Shown one piece after another: positions 1 through 10,700 of a stretch of 64,000 nt of DNA (within the stretch, counting starts at the first letter, position 1; the number at the start of each line of letters is the position of its first letter). The notes beneath the pieces are model-generated. The model had not been told where the DNA came from, did not search any database, and worked only from the letters and a program-made list of their open reading frames with translations. Location of the stretch: NCBI GenBank assembly GCA_039105265.1, contig JAPFFF010000004.1, positions 7,235,501-7,299,500 of the forward strand, written 5' to 3'. Source of the stretch: Tritrichomonas musculus (taxonomy: Eukaryota; Parabasalia; Tritrichomonadida; Tritrichomonadidae). Made by a program: the position numbers and the translations under genes.

Positions 1-2
1 CA

Positions 3-176
3 TTTGTTGATGTTACTGAAATTCTTAAGGATGACAAATTTGCATTTCATTTATTTGGGGAATAAACTGATCTGGATGTCCTTCATGAATATCAAAATAG
101 AATTGATGTTAAAAATGTATTTGACCTCCAAAAAGAATCAGAAGAGTTCTTCCATGGACTATTGATGTATTCATGA
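3..176 (+). pseudogene. Fragment of a possible DnaQ-like 3'-5' exonuclease
   Basis: A coding-like stretch enters from the left edge in one frame. It reads FVDVTEILKDDKFAFHLFGE, then an in-frame TAA at 63-65, then TDLDVLHEYQNRIDVKNVFD. The order 'hydrophobic strand, H..F...TDLDVL, then VKNVFDLQ' resembles the middle of Rrp6/EXD-type 3'-5' exonucleases, where an aspartate-containing helix is followed by a 'N.FDT' strand. The frame ends at a TGA at 174-176. With an internal stop and no start in view this is most likely the eroded end of a host gene. The family call is an inference from a short pattern and is weak. Confidence 0.3.
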
Positions 177-545
177 TTCATTCATGAATCCATCCAATTA
201 CTTCAATAATATAAGAAATACATTTAAATAAAAAAAATAGCAAGATAATTTTTTTGATTATTTTACAAGTTGCTCTATCATCACCTTGGCTTTTCAATTT
301 CACTCTTTTTCTTCTTCGTAAAATTGAATATATTAAATATCATAATAAATTCAGAAGTAATCCTAAAAAGTATTGGTACCTCTTTTAAGGTATAAAAAGT
401 TTAAATAAATTGAAAAAAATAGAATAGTGTCGTTTATTACATTTTTAACATTAAAATTTTATATCTCAAAAAAATTGAGAAGAATATCGTAAAAATTGTG
501 TTGAAAGGATTGAAAGAACATTGAAATAAAATTATAAAAATATTA
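177..545. other. AT-rich intergenic, no gene seen
   Basis: Very AT-rich sequence with short A and T runs. It leads to the ATG at 546. I see no open frame with coding character, no RNA gene and no clear repeat. Confidence 0.6.
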
Positions 546-1184
546 ATGACTTTATCAAATATTATGTTGATTGCAATTTACTCAACATTTTTGAGAGCAA
601 CTCTGGTTAATAATACATCCTTTGAAGCTTTGAAAGAATTGCTTAATAAAAATCCACTCACAATTGAGATGAATGATTATGGAAACTTCGAAAAAGTAGG
701 GGATATAGGAACAACTCTTCCAAGAAATGATGTTCGTATCACAACTGAACCAGGAGATATCATTTTATATTTGGGAAGCAGTCTTTGTTTATATTACAAT
801 ACTAACACTTATACTTTTACACGAATTGGCAAATTTCAAGATGTCGCTCAAGAAGATCTCAAAAGAATCCTTGGTGATGGAAGTGTCACTGTCACTTTTT
901 CATTGGAAAAAAAAGATGATGATAAAAGTGAAGATCCTTCAACAGACAAAGATAATACAGAAAATACTGGAAGTGATGGTAATTTATCATCTGATCATCA
1001 AGACAAAAATCCAATCGATAGCCCTGAAAAGCCATCAAGCAATAACAAATCTAAAACTGCAATAATTGCAGGAACAGTATCAGCTGCTGTTGTCGTTGTT
1101 GTTGTTATAGCAGTAATTGTAACATGTTATTTCAAAAAGGTTGCCTGTTTCAGAAAGATATCAAACTCTGAATCACAAGCCTAA
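546..1184 (+). CDS. Single-pass membrane protein with cyclophilin-like ectodomain
   Basis: 212 aa. A hydrophobic N-terminus (residues 1-20, 'MLIAIYSTFL') suggests a signal peptide. Residues about 25-122 carry the pattern of the small bacterial-type cyclophilin-like fold (Pfam Cyclophil_like): 'LPRNDVRITTEPGDIILYLG' then 'YNTNTYTFTRIGKF', ending in 'GSVTVTFSLE'. A polar Asp/Ser/Asn-rich linker (123-168) follows. Then comes a strong transmembrane segment of Ala/Val/Ile (about 171-194) with a short basic cytoplasmic tail ('FKKVACFRK'). The predicted topology is a domain outside the cell held by one helix. The fold is common in bacteria and rare in eukaryotes, so transfer from bacteria is a reasonable inference. 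The catalytic or binding role of such domains is not settled, so I assign none. Neighbours give no operon-like context. Confidence 0.7.
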   Translation: MTLSNIMLIAIYSTFLRATLVNNTSFEALKELLNKNPLTIEMNDYGNFEKVGDIGTTLPRNDVRITTEPGDIILYLGSSLCLYYNTNTYTFTRIGKFQDVAQEDLKRILGDGSVTVTFSLEKKDDDKSEDPSTDKDNTENTGSDGNLSSDHQDKNPIDSPEKPSSNNKSKTAIIAGTVSAAVVVVVVIAVIVTCYFKKVACFRKISNSESQA

Positions 1185-1426
1185 CTCAAATAACCAATTA
1201 AAAAAAATTTACATGATATACAATATTATTTGTCTTAATTTGCCTGATATATAATAATAATAATCTACTTGATTTGCATGATATATATAAATATTATTTA
1301 TCTTGATTTTCCGTTTCAGCATTTAAAACAATTTTTCTGCTCTTTAGAAAGTTTTCTACTTCTGTGTGATTCTATATGCTCACATTCTTTCGAGGCATGA
1401 TGAGCTCATTGCCAGCCAGATTTCAA

Positions 1427-1784
1427 TTCATATGGCATACCTCAGTCATAACAGCGTATCAGTGAGCAGATCATTTGCCTCTGCGTCGTATTTGTGTTTG
1501 ACCATGTTATAGCTTGTCATAACCGTTTTTTTGATAACTTTTTCTTACAAATTAGAGCTTCTCGTGAAGTCCTCTGAATAATTTGCAACAGAAATGCTTC
1601 AGTGTAGCAGCGGATTTCTTTCCACTCAAAAAATGAATGTTATAGCTAAATAAGTATTTAATTTATCTGTCAAAACGGGATCTTCAGAAAAGTATTGAAT
1701 TTTAGTTTTTTTCAGATAAGTAGATTGGAAGCTAAACTGTCTTTCCAATATATACGCTGTTATGACTGAGGCATGCCCTATGAA
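1427..1784. repeat. MITE-like element with about 33-bp terminal inverted repeats
   Basis: The left arm at 1427-1459 contains CCTCAGTCATAACAGCGTAT. Its reverse complement ATACGCTGTTATGACTGAGG lies in the right arm at 1752-1784. The arms differ at about two positions. The roughly 290-bp interior has no open frame. The size and structure fit a non-autonomous DNA transposon. Target duplications were not identified. Confidence 0.6.
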
Positions 1785-1814
1785 TTTCGGGAAATGTTCA
1801 ACTCGTTAAAATTT

Positions 1815-1966
1815 CCTAAACTGCTTTTCTTTTTTGCATACAACTCAATTTTCAATTTATCATTGAAAACTAATAATTATTTATTTCAAAATTGAGTTGT
1901 TTATCTTCATTTTTCAATACTAATCCAAAAAATTGAGTTGTATGCAAAAATGACTAGCAGTTTAGG
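1815..1966. repeat. Short hairpin (foldback) element
   Basis: The left arm 'CCTAAACTGC...GCATACAACTCAATTTT' (1815-1852) is matched by its reverse complement at about 1929-1966 (AAAATTGAGTTGTATGC, then GCAGTTTAGG). Only a short AT-rich loop of about 75 bases lies between them. It lies 30 bp from the larger inverted-repeat element to the left. It abuts the end of the flavoprotein relic to the right and may have inserted into that gene. Confidence 0.55.
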
Positions 1967-2062
1967 TGGGCAACAGGAATTAAGTAGGTGCCTGCGTCAA
2001 GCTTCCATTGTTGCTTTTTTTTCGTGTAATAGCTGGAGTAATCGGTAAGGTCAAATTTGAGG

Positions 2063-2341
2063 TCAATTGTGGAAGCATGATTTTGGTGGAGCATTTTTCG
2101 GATTTTTGCAGGCCATACAGCCCTTGCAACCTGTAAAAAAATAATCATGAAGATTAATTAATTCGGTTTTAGAACCTTCAGAAATAGCTCCTTCAAGTGC
2201 CTTCTTAAGCACTGTCGATGTATTTTTATTTTTCCTACCAGCGTTGATAGCAAGGGCTTTCCGAACACTTATTAAAAAATAAAAAATGAAATGAAATATT
2301 TCATGCTCAGAAATTTTGAATACGGGAAAAAAACGTTGCAT
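2063..2341 (-). pseudogene. Iron-sulfur flavoprotein / NADPH-dependent FMN reductase relic
   Basis: Residues 27-89 of this frame read KALAINAGRKNKNTSTVLKK, then ALEGAISEGSKTELINLHDY, then FFTGCKGCMACKN. This is the N-terminal signature of the flavodoxin-like iron-sulfur flavoprotein family: 'K.L.I.GS.RK.GNT' phosphate loop, then the compact 'C..C..C' cluster ligands. Trichomonads are known to hold several such proteins, used against oxygen and nitro compounds. Here the frame ends soon after the cysteines. The similarity may continue in another frame to about 1970, where the hairpin element begins. The flavodoxin C-terminal half is absent. The residues before the KALAI strand look like upstream non-coding sequence read through. 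Confidence 0.6.
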
Positions 2342-2428
2342 TCAATTTTTTGAATTAAAAAATTCAAGCACTATTCAAATATTGCTTTAAATATTGGATA
2401 GATTTTTTTTTTTTTTCCCCCCCCCCCC

Positions 2429-3010
2429 CCTTTTTTTCCGAGATTTTCTCTCAAACGCTTTGAAAAAGTTTTTACTCACAATTTTTTCCCTTTTTTCCGA
2501 GATTTTATTTCAGAAATTTTAACGGAGTAAAATGACATAAATATAAATAATGTAAAAAAGAAATATTTATTATAATAAAGTATAGTTTTTTCAAAGCCTT
2601 TTTAGCTTTTTTTGGAAATGATGCAAAATCAAACAGCTGGGCAATAAAAATTCTGTGACTTATTACTAATATTGAAATATATGTGTTACAATAGCTTCAA
2701 TTCTTTTTAATTTTCATTATAAAGGAGCAGAATCGTTGCATAAAGCATGCTTTGATGGCTAATTTGAATTTAAAAAACGTTTACTATATAAATATTAAAT
2801 GACAAAGAATATCAAATGTGGGATAGCTGCCAATCTTTCAGTCCCCTATATCAGCTTGTTTCTAACCAATTGATGCTGTTTTCCGAAAAGAATAGTGAAA
2901 TAACATACCGTGGGCTTACATAGAATCAATAAAAATTATTATTAAACATCCATTATGAAAACTATTAAAAAATATTCAAAAAATTGAGAGGTAAATCTCG
3001 GAAAAAAAGG
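2429..3010. repeat. MITE-like element with CCTTTTTTTCCGAGATTT ends
   Basis: The left end at 2429-2454 (CCTTTTTTTCCGAGATTT, then TCTCTCAA) is matched in reverse complement at 2984-3010. A second direct copy of 'TTTTTTCCGAGATTTT' lies inside the left end near 2490-2505. The 582-bp interior has no credible gene. A T14-C14-T7 homopolymer block (2403-2437) straddles the left boundary. Confidence 0.5.
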
Positions 3011-3205
3011 AATTTTACGATCTACCAAATATTGTTAATGAAAGTTTTTAGGTGATAATAAAATATAATGGCATTGAGCCTTGTTTGATTTGATTAATCA
3101 ATGCCTTTGTATTGAATTTTTTTTTTTTTTTGTTTGATTAATTTTTCAAAAAGTTCGATTTTACATAGATTATGTTTTTTAGTTTTAATTTTTTAAAATT
3201 TCAAT

Positions 3206-3883
3206 ATGGAAGAAAATGAGCAAGCAATTGCAGAATTTATGGAAACAACATCTCAAGATAGACGTACAGCATTATATTATTTGCAAAGGCGACATGGTGA
3301 CGTAAATAACGCAGTTGATGATTATTTTAATAACTTTGGCGCTTCGATTCCAGATGATTTTATGCCAGAATCTACAAGTAGCAATAGGAGTGGATCTCGA
3401 ATAATGAGTTCGCCATCTATTTCTTCTTCGTCAACTTCTTCTTCAAGCAATTCAGATTTTGAAAACGAAGAAGATAGCAACAGCCATATTCAGCCTTCAC
3501 CAATGGTAGATGTTGATTCAATCGCAAACATTGAAGTATGCCAAGATGCAAATGAAACGGAACTACAACAAATTTCTGTAATTGAAGTCGATTCAGCAGC
3601 ACTTCTCTCAAAAGAATCGATATCCATTACTGAAAAAGATGATTATATTGATTCTAGTGTCATGCCATTCCCAAAGCAAAGGTCAAAAGGAAAATCTGAT
3701 AAAATTTTTTTATATTCAAATGGAATTTTATTTCAAGAAAAATTTTATGACAAATCAAGCACAGATGACTACAATAAGATTATGAAATGTTTATCATGCG
3801 GTTATTTTCCTCCTGATTTAGCTCCTGGGAATTTAGTCGATATAGAAATAATCAATCTGCATGCCCAAAATTATTCAAAGTGA
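3206..3883 (+). CDS. p47/Shp1-like Cdc48 cofactor with UBA-like and SEP domains, no UBX
   Basis: 225 aa. Residues 4-46 (AIAEFMETTSQDRRTALYYL, then the A..DYF helix) match the UBA-like domain that starts p47/Shp1/UBXN proteins and binds ubiquitin. A Ser/Glu-rich disordered linker follows (50-150). Residues about 165-225 match a SEP domain: 'KIFLYSNGILFQEKFYD', then 'GYFPPDLAPGNLVDIEIINL'. In p47 the SEP domain trimerises and is followed by UBX, which docks on Cdc48/p97. Here the protein stops right after SEP, and no UBX-like frame is found downstream before the transposase. It may be a truncated paralogue or an adaptor that works without UBX. The start is the first ATG of the frame, after an A/T-rich leader. 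Confidence 0.65.
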   Translation: MEENEQAIAEFMETTSQDRRTALYYLQRRHGDVNNAVDDYFNNFGASIPDDFMPESTSSNRSGSRIMSSPSISSSSTSSSSNSDFENEEDSNSHIQPSPMVDVDSIANIEVCQDANETELQQISVIEVDSAALLSKESISITEKDDYIDSSVMPFPKQRSKGKSDKIFLYSNGILFQEKFYDKSSTDDYNKIMKCLSCGYFPPDLAPGNLVDIEIINLHAQNYSK

Positions 3884-5238
3884 GTCAATATTTTAAAAAA
3901 TGACCAATGTTCAAAATAAGAATAGAAATAATTATTCTTTTTTGTATAAAATATATATTCGATTTTTAATTATTAACGAAAAGAAGCGTGATCGCCAGTT
4001 TTTTCGATTGTTTTGAATTATTCGATTCATTCATAATTATTTAATTCCACTATTACTTTTTGATCTCGGATTATTTCTCCTTTTTTTATTCCGATAATAA
4101 TGTTGTAGAAATTCCCTTTTTTTATCAAATAAAATATATAAAAAAAAGTATTGATCGATCTACTATAATTTTAAAAAAAAGTCTTTTTTGTTAACACTTC
4201 AATCTTTCTTTTGTTTGATTTTGTCTATCAAACTTGATTGATTTCTGATAATTATTTATATCATTGAATTTTTGTATCAGTTATATTTAATAAATTCAAT
4301 TTTTGTGAGCAAATACTACTTTGAAAGAAGAACCAATAATATTTGGGAAAAAAGTACAATCCAGAGGTTGATGAAGAGTCAGTAACCCTAAATATCTACG
4401 AAATTTTTGAAGAAGAGGAAGACTTAAATATTGAACCAAACGACTTGGGGAATCAATTAGAAACAGATGATTTACACTTTTAAATAGATGAAATAATGAA
4501 TGCTCCTTTTGAAGAACGAATACTAAAAGATATTTACAAATATGTTTATCAAATTTCTACATCTGAACTAGTACTTGCAGAATCATTATTGGATATCGAT
4601 TATTAATATACTGAAATATAATTGTCCATAATACTGTCCGACGAGATGGATAAATCTTACAGATATAATGCTTTTTTTATTCATAAAAAGGATCAAATAA
4701 CAATTTTTTTTATCAATAATCAATATACAGTTCAAAAATATATTACAGAACTCCTATATACTACAACAGATTTATCTCCCCGTTCCTGCATATCTGATTC
4801 CTGCTGGAAGAAATTCAAGCTCGTATACAATATGGAACCGAATACAATATAGATTCTAATCTGATTTTTGAGAATATCCCTCTCCAGACTTTCATATAAT
4901 AAAGACTGTTTCTCCACTGCATACTAATAAGATGAAAGTCAACTATAATTATAGTTATTTTTAGTTCTAATTGTAGACAAATACGCTAAAATTTATCATA
5001 TTTCACTGATATAGCACATCAAAATGTTTGATTATATAAAAGTCATTATAAAAAAAAAAGCATATATCAAAGTATTAAAAGCGTTTTATGTATAAAAAAG
5101 CTAAAATAAAAGCATTTTGATGAAAGCAGGTTTATATATTCTAGCAATTATGTGAACTTATTTTCAATTATTTTTTTTTTTAGCATCTATGAATTTTCTG
5201 AAGTTAATCGTTGAGCCGTTTTTATCACATTTTCGATC
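3884..5238. other. Intergenic; possible degenerate coding stretch at 4350-4610
   Basis: Mostly AT-rich sequence without a gene. Between about 4350 and 4610 one frame reads like eroded coding sequence ('VTLNIYEIFEEEEDLNIEPN', then after a stop 'FEERILKDIYKYVYQ...VLAESLL'). The second part faintly recalls the first helices of a PHO80-type cyclin box. It has in-frame stops and no start. I cannot support a gene there. Small open frames near 4622-4917 look random. Confidence 0.4.
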
Positions 5239-6221
5239 ATGGCCAAAACTAGTTTAACTCTTGAAAAAAGAGCAGAAATATTAATTCAGAGTAAAGGACA
5301 AAAACTTTCACCAACAAGAATATCAGAAAACACTGGAATTGCAAGAACCACAATAATTTCTTTTTTAAATACATATGAAAAAACTCATGCCAAAACGTGG
5401 AAGAAAGCCAAAAGTAACAGAAGAAATTCGGCAACAAGTAATTGATGCCACTCTTAGCAATCCATTTACTCATCTAAAGGATCATGAAGCCAATGTCGAT
5501 CTCGGACGCGAAACAATTAGAAAGATTTTACATAAAGAAAGTTTCAATTATTATGAACTAACTCCTATTAGCCCACTAACTGAACAGCACATTAATAATA
5601 GACTTACTTTATTGTCGATCTGTCCTTCAAAAAGGACTCCAACCAGTGATTTTTACAGATGAAAGCACCGTTGTGCTAGATCTCTCCAAGAAAGGGATCT
5701 GGCGACAACAGGGCTTTAATCCACCTTCATCTTTTTTTATGAAGGATCATCACCCGATTCAGGTAATGGTATGGGGGGCCATCGGCCCCAAAGGTTTCCG
5801 AACCAACCTAATAAAATGCCCGGATTCATTAACTGCTTATAATTATTGTAAGCTTTTAGCAGATAATCGTGTCTTTTTTCAATGTGCCCAATTAGGCAAT
5901 TACGTATGGCAACAGGATGGGGCCCCATCACACAGGGCTGTGGCTGGCCTTATAAAGAAACATGTACCAGATATGATTATATGGCCAGCCTACAGCCCTG
6001 ATCTCAGCCCAATAGAACAAGTTTGGGCTTATTTGAAACAAAAATTAAGAGGAATTAGTTTTAATTCGGCAGATGAACTTTTTGAGAGGCTTCAAAAAGA
6101 GTGGCTTAACATTCCAAATTCAATGATCCACAACTTTTAGGAATCTTACTACGCACGCGCCAAAGTATGCATTGATCTTAACGGTCAAAGTTTAAATACT
6201 CATTGGAACGAGGTACATTAA
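5239..6221 (+). mobile_element. Broken Tc1/mariner-type transposase
   Basis: The region encodes, in pieces, a transposase of about 327 codons. The N-terminal part (5239 on) has a helix-turn-helix (LSPTRISENTGIARTTIISF). Next comes a linker with the GRPR-like 'PKRGRKPKV' and a second HTH (LGRETIRKILHKE). The third part is a DDE/D catalytic core. Its first Asp is in 'FTDES' (5646 frame), its second in 'QQDGAPSH', and the acidic residue in 'SPDLSPIEQVW' lies 33 residues after the second Asp. The frame changes near 5380 and again near 5630. A TAG at 6138-6140 interrupts the last part, after which the same frame runs 'ESYYARAKVCIDLNGQSLNT' to a TAA at 6219-6221. Two frameshifts and one stop make it inactive. 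I found no clear terminal inverted repeats or TA duplications by eye. Confidence 0.85.
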
Positions 6222-7343
6222 TTTCATAATACATATAGGCAACCGATCGATGATTAAATTTTAATAAACTTAAAATCAAATGGCAGACGGTAGTTTTTTC
6301 TCTCAATTTTAATTGACAAAAAAAAATATGTTTCAATTTATATTTGATTTTAAATTTTCACACAAAAATTTATTCATCTATATATAATTTGAATGATTAA
6401 AAACTTTATAGAAAAACATGATCATCAACCAGGCATTACACTTTTTAGCCATGTTCAATTAATCTAAGTTCTACAAGCCAACACAAAAGATTGCCCAGTC
6501 GAGTTTTATGCAAAATGACGTATTATTATAGAAGAAGATATTATTTAATTTGGTCAACCAGATAAGAAACAAATAGGAAAGGATGTAATGACTTTTCGAC
6601 CAAAGAACTGCAGTTTGTATTAGAAATCATGAAGCTTATCTGAGAAAAAAAATAGTTTTTTTATTTTTCGAAGATTTACAATTGTTAACTTTTTGAATAA
6701 AAATATTTTAATTTTTTCACTTTTTGAAGCAGATCAAAAATTGGACGATTTTTCAATGTAAAAGTGTGAATTTTGAATTAATATTTTTGAGTTTTTTCTT
6801 TATTTTTAAAATTTTATATTCAAATTTATTCAATTCACCGTCCGACTTTTGACTTCCAGTTTAAATAAAATTTATTATTAAATAAACTTTTGAATTTTAA
6901 AAATAAATAATTTAAAAATTGAATACATTGCTTTGAGAGAAAAAAAAATGTTCGACACTTTATCGTTTTTTAATTGAATTTTAAAAGTGAATTTACGGTT
7001 ATTTGTTCGTTATGTCGAACATTTATGGTCTGGGGTTACAACATTATAAAATATAAAAAAAAATAGATACTCAGAACGAATATATATTTTAATACAATTA
7101 ATTTGATTTTGTAGAATAATTTCTTTAGAAGCATAATCCAAAATTATATCAACTCTGCTATATTATTAAAGATATTCCAAATTTTCAAAAATTCAAATTC
7201 AAATGGCCATTAAAAAAACAAGATTTCTTAAATATTGTCATATCTCTATTGATGTAAAACTATATTTTTATCATTTTTATTTCTATTGATGTAAAACTAT
7301 ACAATAAATAATATGCTTTTTTTCTTTAATCAATCAAACAAAC
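6222..7343. other. Intergenic; possible coding relic at 6450-6640
   Basis: AT-rich spacer. Between about 6450 and 6640 one frame shows coding-like residues broken by stops ('CPVEFYAK', 'RIIIEEDII', then 'FGQPDKKQIGKDVMTFRPKN'), of unknown family. A short inverted pair AATGTTCGACA / TGTCGAACATT lies near 6946-7023. Nothing else is recognised. Confidence 0.4.
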
Positions 7344-7454
7344 CTTGTTACAGGCTGCGCATTTCAAATCGGCCCTTTTTAGCACTTTTAAAGGCCAAAT
7401 TATGGTCAAATATCCGTTAAAAGGGCCGATTTGAAATGCGCAGCCTGTAACAAG
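7344..7454. repeat. Perfect 36-bp inverted repeat (hairpin element)
   Basis: Positions 7344-7379 (starting CTTGTTACAGGCTGCGCATT) and 7419-7454 (starting AAAAGGGCCGATTTGAAATG) are exact reverse complements over 36 bp, with a 39-bp spacer. The arms are more GC-rich than the surroundings. The structure fits a small foldback element or a transcribed hairpin. No promoter or terminator role is evident. It lies about 270 bp before the Sel1 pseudokinase gene. Confidence 0.75.
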
Positions 7455-7722
7455 AAAAGCGGTATTTCCACTGCTAATTGACATTTTGGAAAAATAAATT
7501 TATATTTATTTAGAAACTATTATACACATTAAATTTTTATATTTTATAAATTGATTTACCAGAGTTTTTTTTTTTTAATCGTTTTTTTTCTATCGTCTAA
7601 ACCCCTATAATTCAATATGTTGTAATCTATTGGATTTTTAAACTGTTTTCAATTAATAAAATAATTATTTCAATTTTGAGAAGAGAATAAAATTCTAATA
7701 AAAAATTGAATTAAAAAAAGAA

Positions 7723-10700
7723 ATGGAATCTGTTTTTTACAATCCCAACGATTTTATCCTTACAAATGAAAATATTCAACAAGAGCACACCAATGGAATT
7801 TATATTATCAAAAATCAGAAAGATAAAAAAGATTATTCATTAAAAATTATTAATCCTGATAGAGGAATCAACGGAAACTTGCAAATGCAATTATTAACAG
7901 AATCTATTTTACTATATAAATTAGACCATCCAGCAATTTCTAAATTTTATGGAATAAGTTTTCAATCTTTTACATATCCAGATAAATTTGAGCCGTCATA
8001 TATAACGGAGCATTTCCCTAAAGGATCATTAAGAGAAAATCTTAACCGAGAAAAAGAGTCAGCCACGACTTATTTTAATTCAACAAATAAATATATAATA
8101 TTGCTTGGAATTGCAAGTGCAATGAATTATCTTCATCAAAACAAATATACCCATCGAGAATTAAATCCAGAGAACATATATCTTGATGAAAATTACTATC
8201 CACATATTACATTACCATTTACACAAATTTCTAGCTTCCAATTAAATCCATCTTTAAATTATCATGCACCAGAATTACTAAAAAAAGAAGAACACGTTGA
8301 TTCAAGTATTGATGTCTTTTCATTTGCCATGATAGCATATGAAGTAATAACCGTCAAACCGCCATATTATGAATTGGGTCAAATATCTCCCACTGAACTT
8401 ATCGAAAAAGTAACCTCAGGCTATCGTCCAACCTTCACAAAAAGTTTCTCAGAAAAAATGAAAAAATTGCTTTCAAAAAGTTGGAGTTCTGAAATTGAAA
8501 GGCGACCCACTTTTGATGAAATCTATTCAGAACTAGCAACCGATTTTTCGTACATGATAGAAAAAGTGGATGAAGAAAAAGTGAACCGTTACATTGAAAA
8601 TTTGAATCAAATTTCATTTGAGTCAAAGACTGCCTCAGATTCAGACGTCTATCGTGCCTTTAACTGCCTGCATGGCCATTCAAAAGAGAAGAATTCAATC
8701 AAAGCGGCTGAACTTTTGAGAAGATCCTCAGAAAAAGGGAACGGTTATGCATCGTACTTACTTGGCCTTCTTTACGAAGAAGGGAACCAGAGTGAAATTG
8801 AAGCTGATTTTGAAAAGGCAGCTCACTTCTACGAGCTCTCATCTAAGCAAGGAAATTCGCTTGGTTTGCAGCGGTTAGGTTTCTGTTACCAACAAGGATT
8901 CGGTGTTGAGCAGGACATTCAAAGAGCTGTTGATTTCTATCGTCAATCGTCATCACAAGGGAATTCAGATGCACTCAACAGTCTCGGTCTTTGCTACGCA
9001 ACAGGGCTCGGCGTTGAACAAGACATTGAAAAAGCGGTGCATTTCTATCGTCAGTCATCAGCACTTGGCAACTCAGATGCCATTTTCAATCTCGGCATGT
9101 GCTATGAAGAAGGCCGAGGAGTAGAGAAAGACATCAAGAAAGCCATTTCTTACTACAGGAAGTCAGCAGCCCTTGACAACTCCGATGCTCTCGATTGTCT
9201 TGGCTTGTGCTATGCGCTTGGAAAAGGCGTTGACAAAGATTTTTCCAAGGCGGTTTTTTATTACAAAAAGTCGGCCGATTTGGGCAATTCAGGGGCCCTT
9301 CTCAATCTCGGTTCTTGCTATGCTTATGGAGAAGGCGTTCCGCAAGATTATTCAAAAGCAATTGAATTCTATCAAAAATCGGCCAATCTAGGAAACTTGG
9401 AAGCTCTCTGCAATCTCGGACTTTGCTATCACAACGGCACTGGTGTTGAACAGAGCTATTCAAAAGCTCTTGAATATTTCCAGAAGTCGTCTGAGATAGA
9501 AGATTCCGACGCCTTTTGCTGTATCGGCTATTGCTATGAGAACGGTGAAGGTGTTGAACAGAATTTTTCAAAGGCTATTGAATTCTATCAAAAAGCGGCA
9601 GACCTCGGAAATTCTGAAGCGATGACAAATCTCGGAGTCTTTTACGAGAACGGAAAAGCGGTCGAACAAAGCTATTCAAAAGCAATTGAATTCTTTCAAA
9701 AAGCCGCGGAGCTTTTGAATTCAAGGGCGATCTGCAACCTCGGCCTTTTTTACGAGAACAGAATCGGATTCGAGCAGAGTTATTCAAAGGCTATTGAATG
9801 CTATCAAAAATCTGAAAAACTCGGGAATTCAAGGGCTCTCATCTGCCTCGGCTATTGCTATAAGGAAGGCAAAGGCGTTCCGCAAGATTATTCAATTGCA
9901 GTTGAATATTTCACGCGGTCATCGATGCTTGGAAACGCTGCAGCATTCTTCAACATCGGACTCTGTTACGAGAACGGCGAAGGCGTTGAACAGAATTATT
10001 CAAAGGCTATTGAATTCTATCAAAAAGCGGCAGATTTGAATGATTCAGACGCTCTTTGCAACCTCGGCTATTGCTACGAGGAAGGCAAAGGTTGCTCGAA
10101 GGATTTTTCAATGGCCATTCAATGCTATCAAAAAGCTGCACAGCTTGGAAATTCAGAGGCGTTTGTCAGTTTGGGCGTCATTTATGAAAACGGAGAAGGC
10201 GTTGAACAGAATTATTCAAAGGCCATTGAATTCTATCAAAAAGCCGCAGAGCTCGGAAATTCAGTGGCACTTTACAACTTGGGTGCTTGTTACGCTTTTT
10301 GTGAGGGCGTCGAACAGGACTATTCAAAAGCGGTCGACTACTATCAAAAAGCTGCCGACTTGGGAAATTCTGAGGCTTTGTGCAGCCTCGGTTTTTGCTT
10401 CCTGAACGGAAACGGAGTCGATAAAGATTACTCGTTGGCAATCGACTATTTCAGAAGGTCGGCTCAGCTAAATGACCCTGACGCGTTGTGCTGCCTCGGC
10501 TATTGTTACGAAAACGGAAAAGGCGTCGAGAATGATTTTTCAAAGGCCATTGAATTCTATCAAAAAGCTGCAGAACTAGGAAATTCTGAAGCTCTATTTA
10601 ACTTGGGAATGTGCTACGAAGCTGGAAAGGGAGTGGCGAAGGACGTCTCCAAGGCTATCGATTATTACCATAAGTCAGCGGACCTTGGAAATAACTCAGC

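Noticed and set aside
3870-3890. GTGAGT at the end of the UBA-SEP gene as a splice donor
   Set aside because: It does not fit the trichomonad GTAYGT donor, and no branch/acceptor motif or UBX exon is seen downstream.
4622-4917. Two short overlapping open frames on opposite strands
   Set aside because: No codon bias, no family pattern, no initiator site.
8435-10441. Several open frames in other phases and on the opposite strand of the Sel1 gene
   Set aside because: They mirror the 108-bp repeat of the real gene and have no family pattern or promoter.
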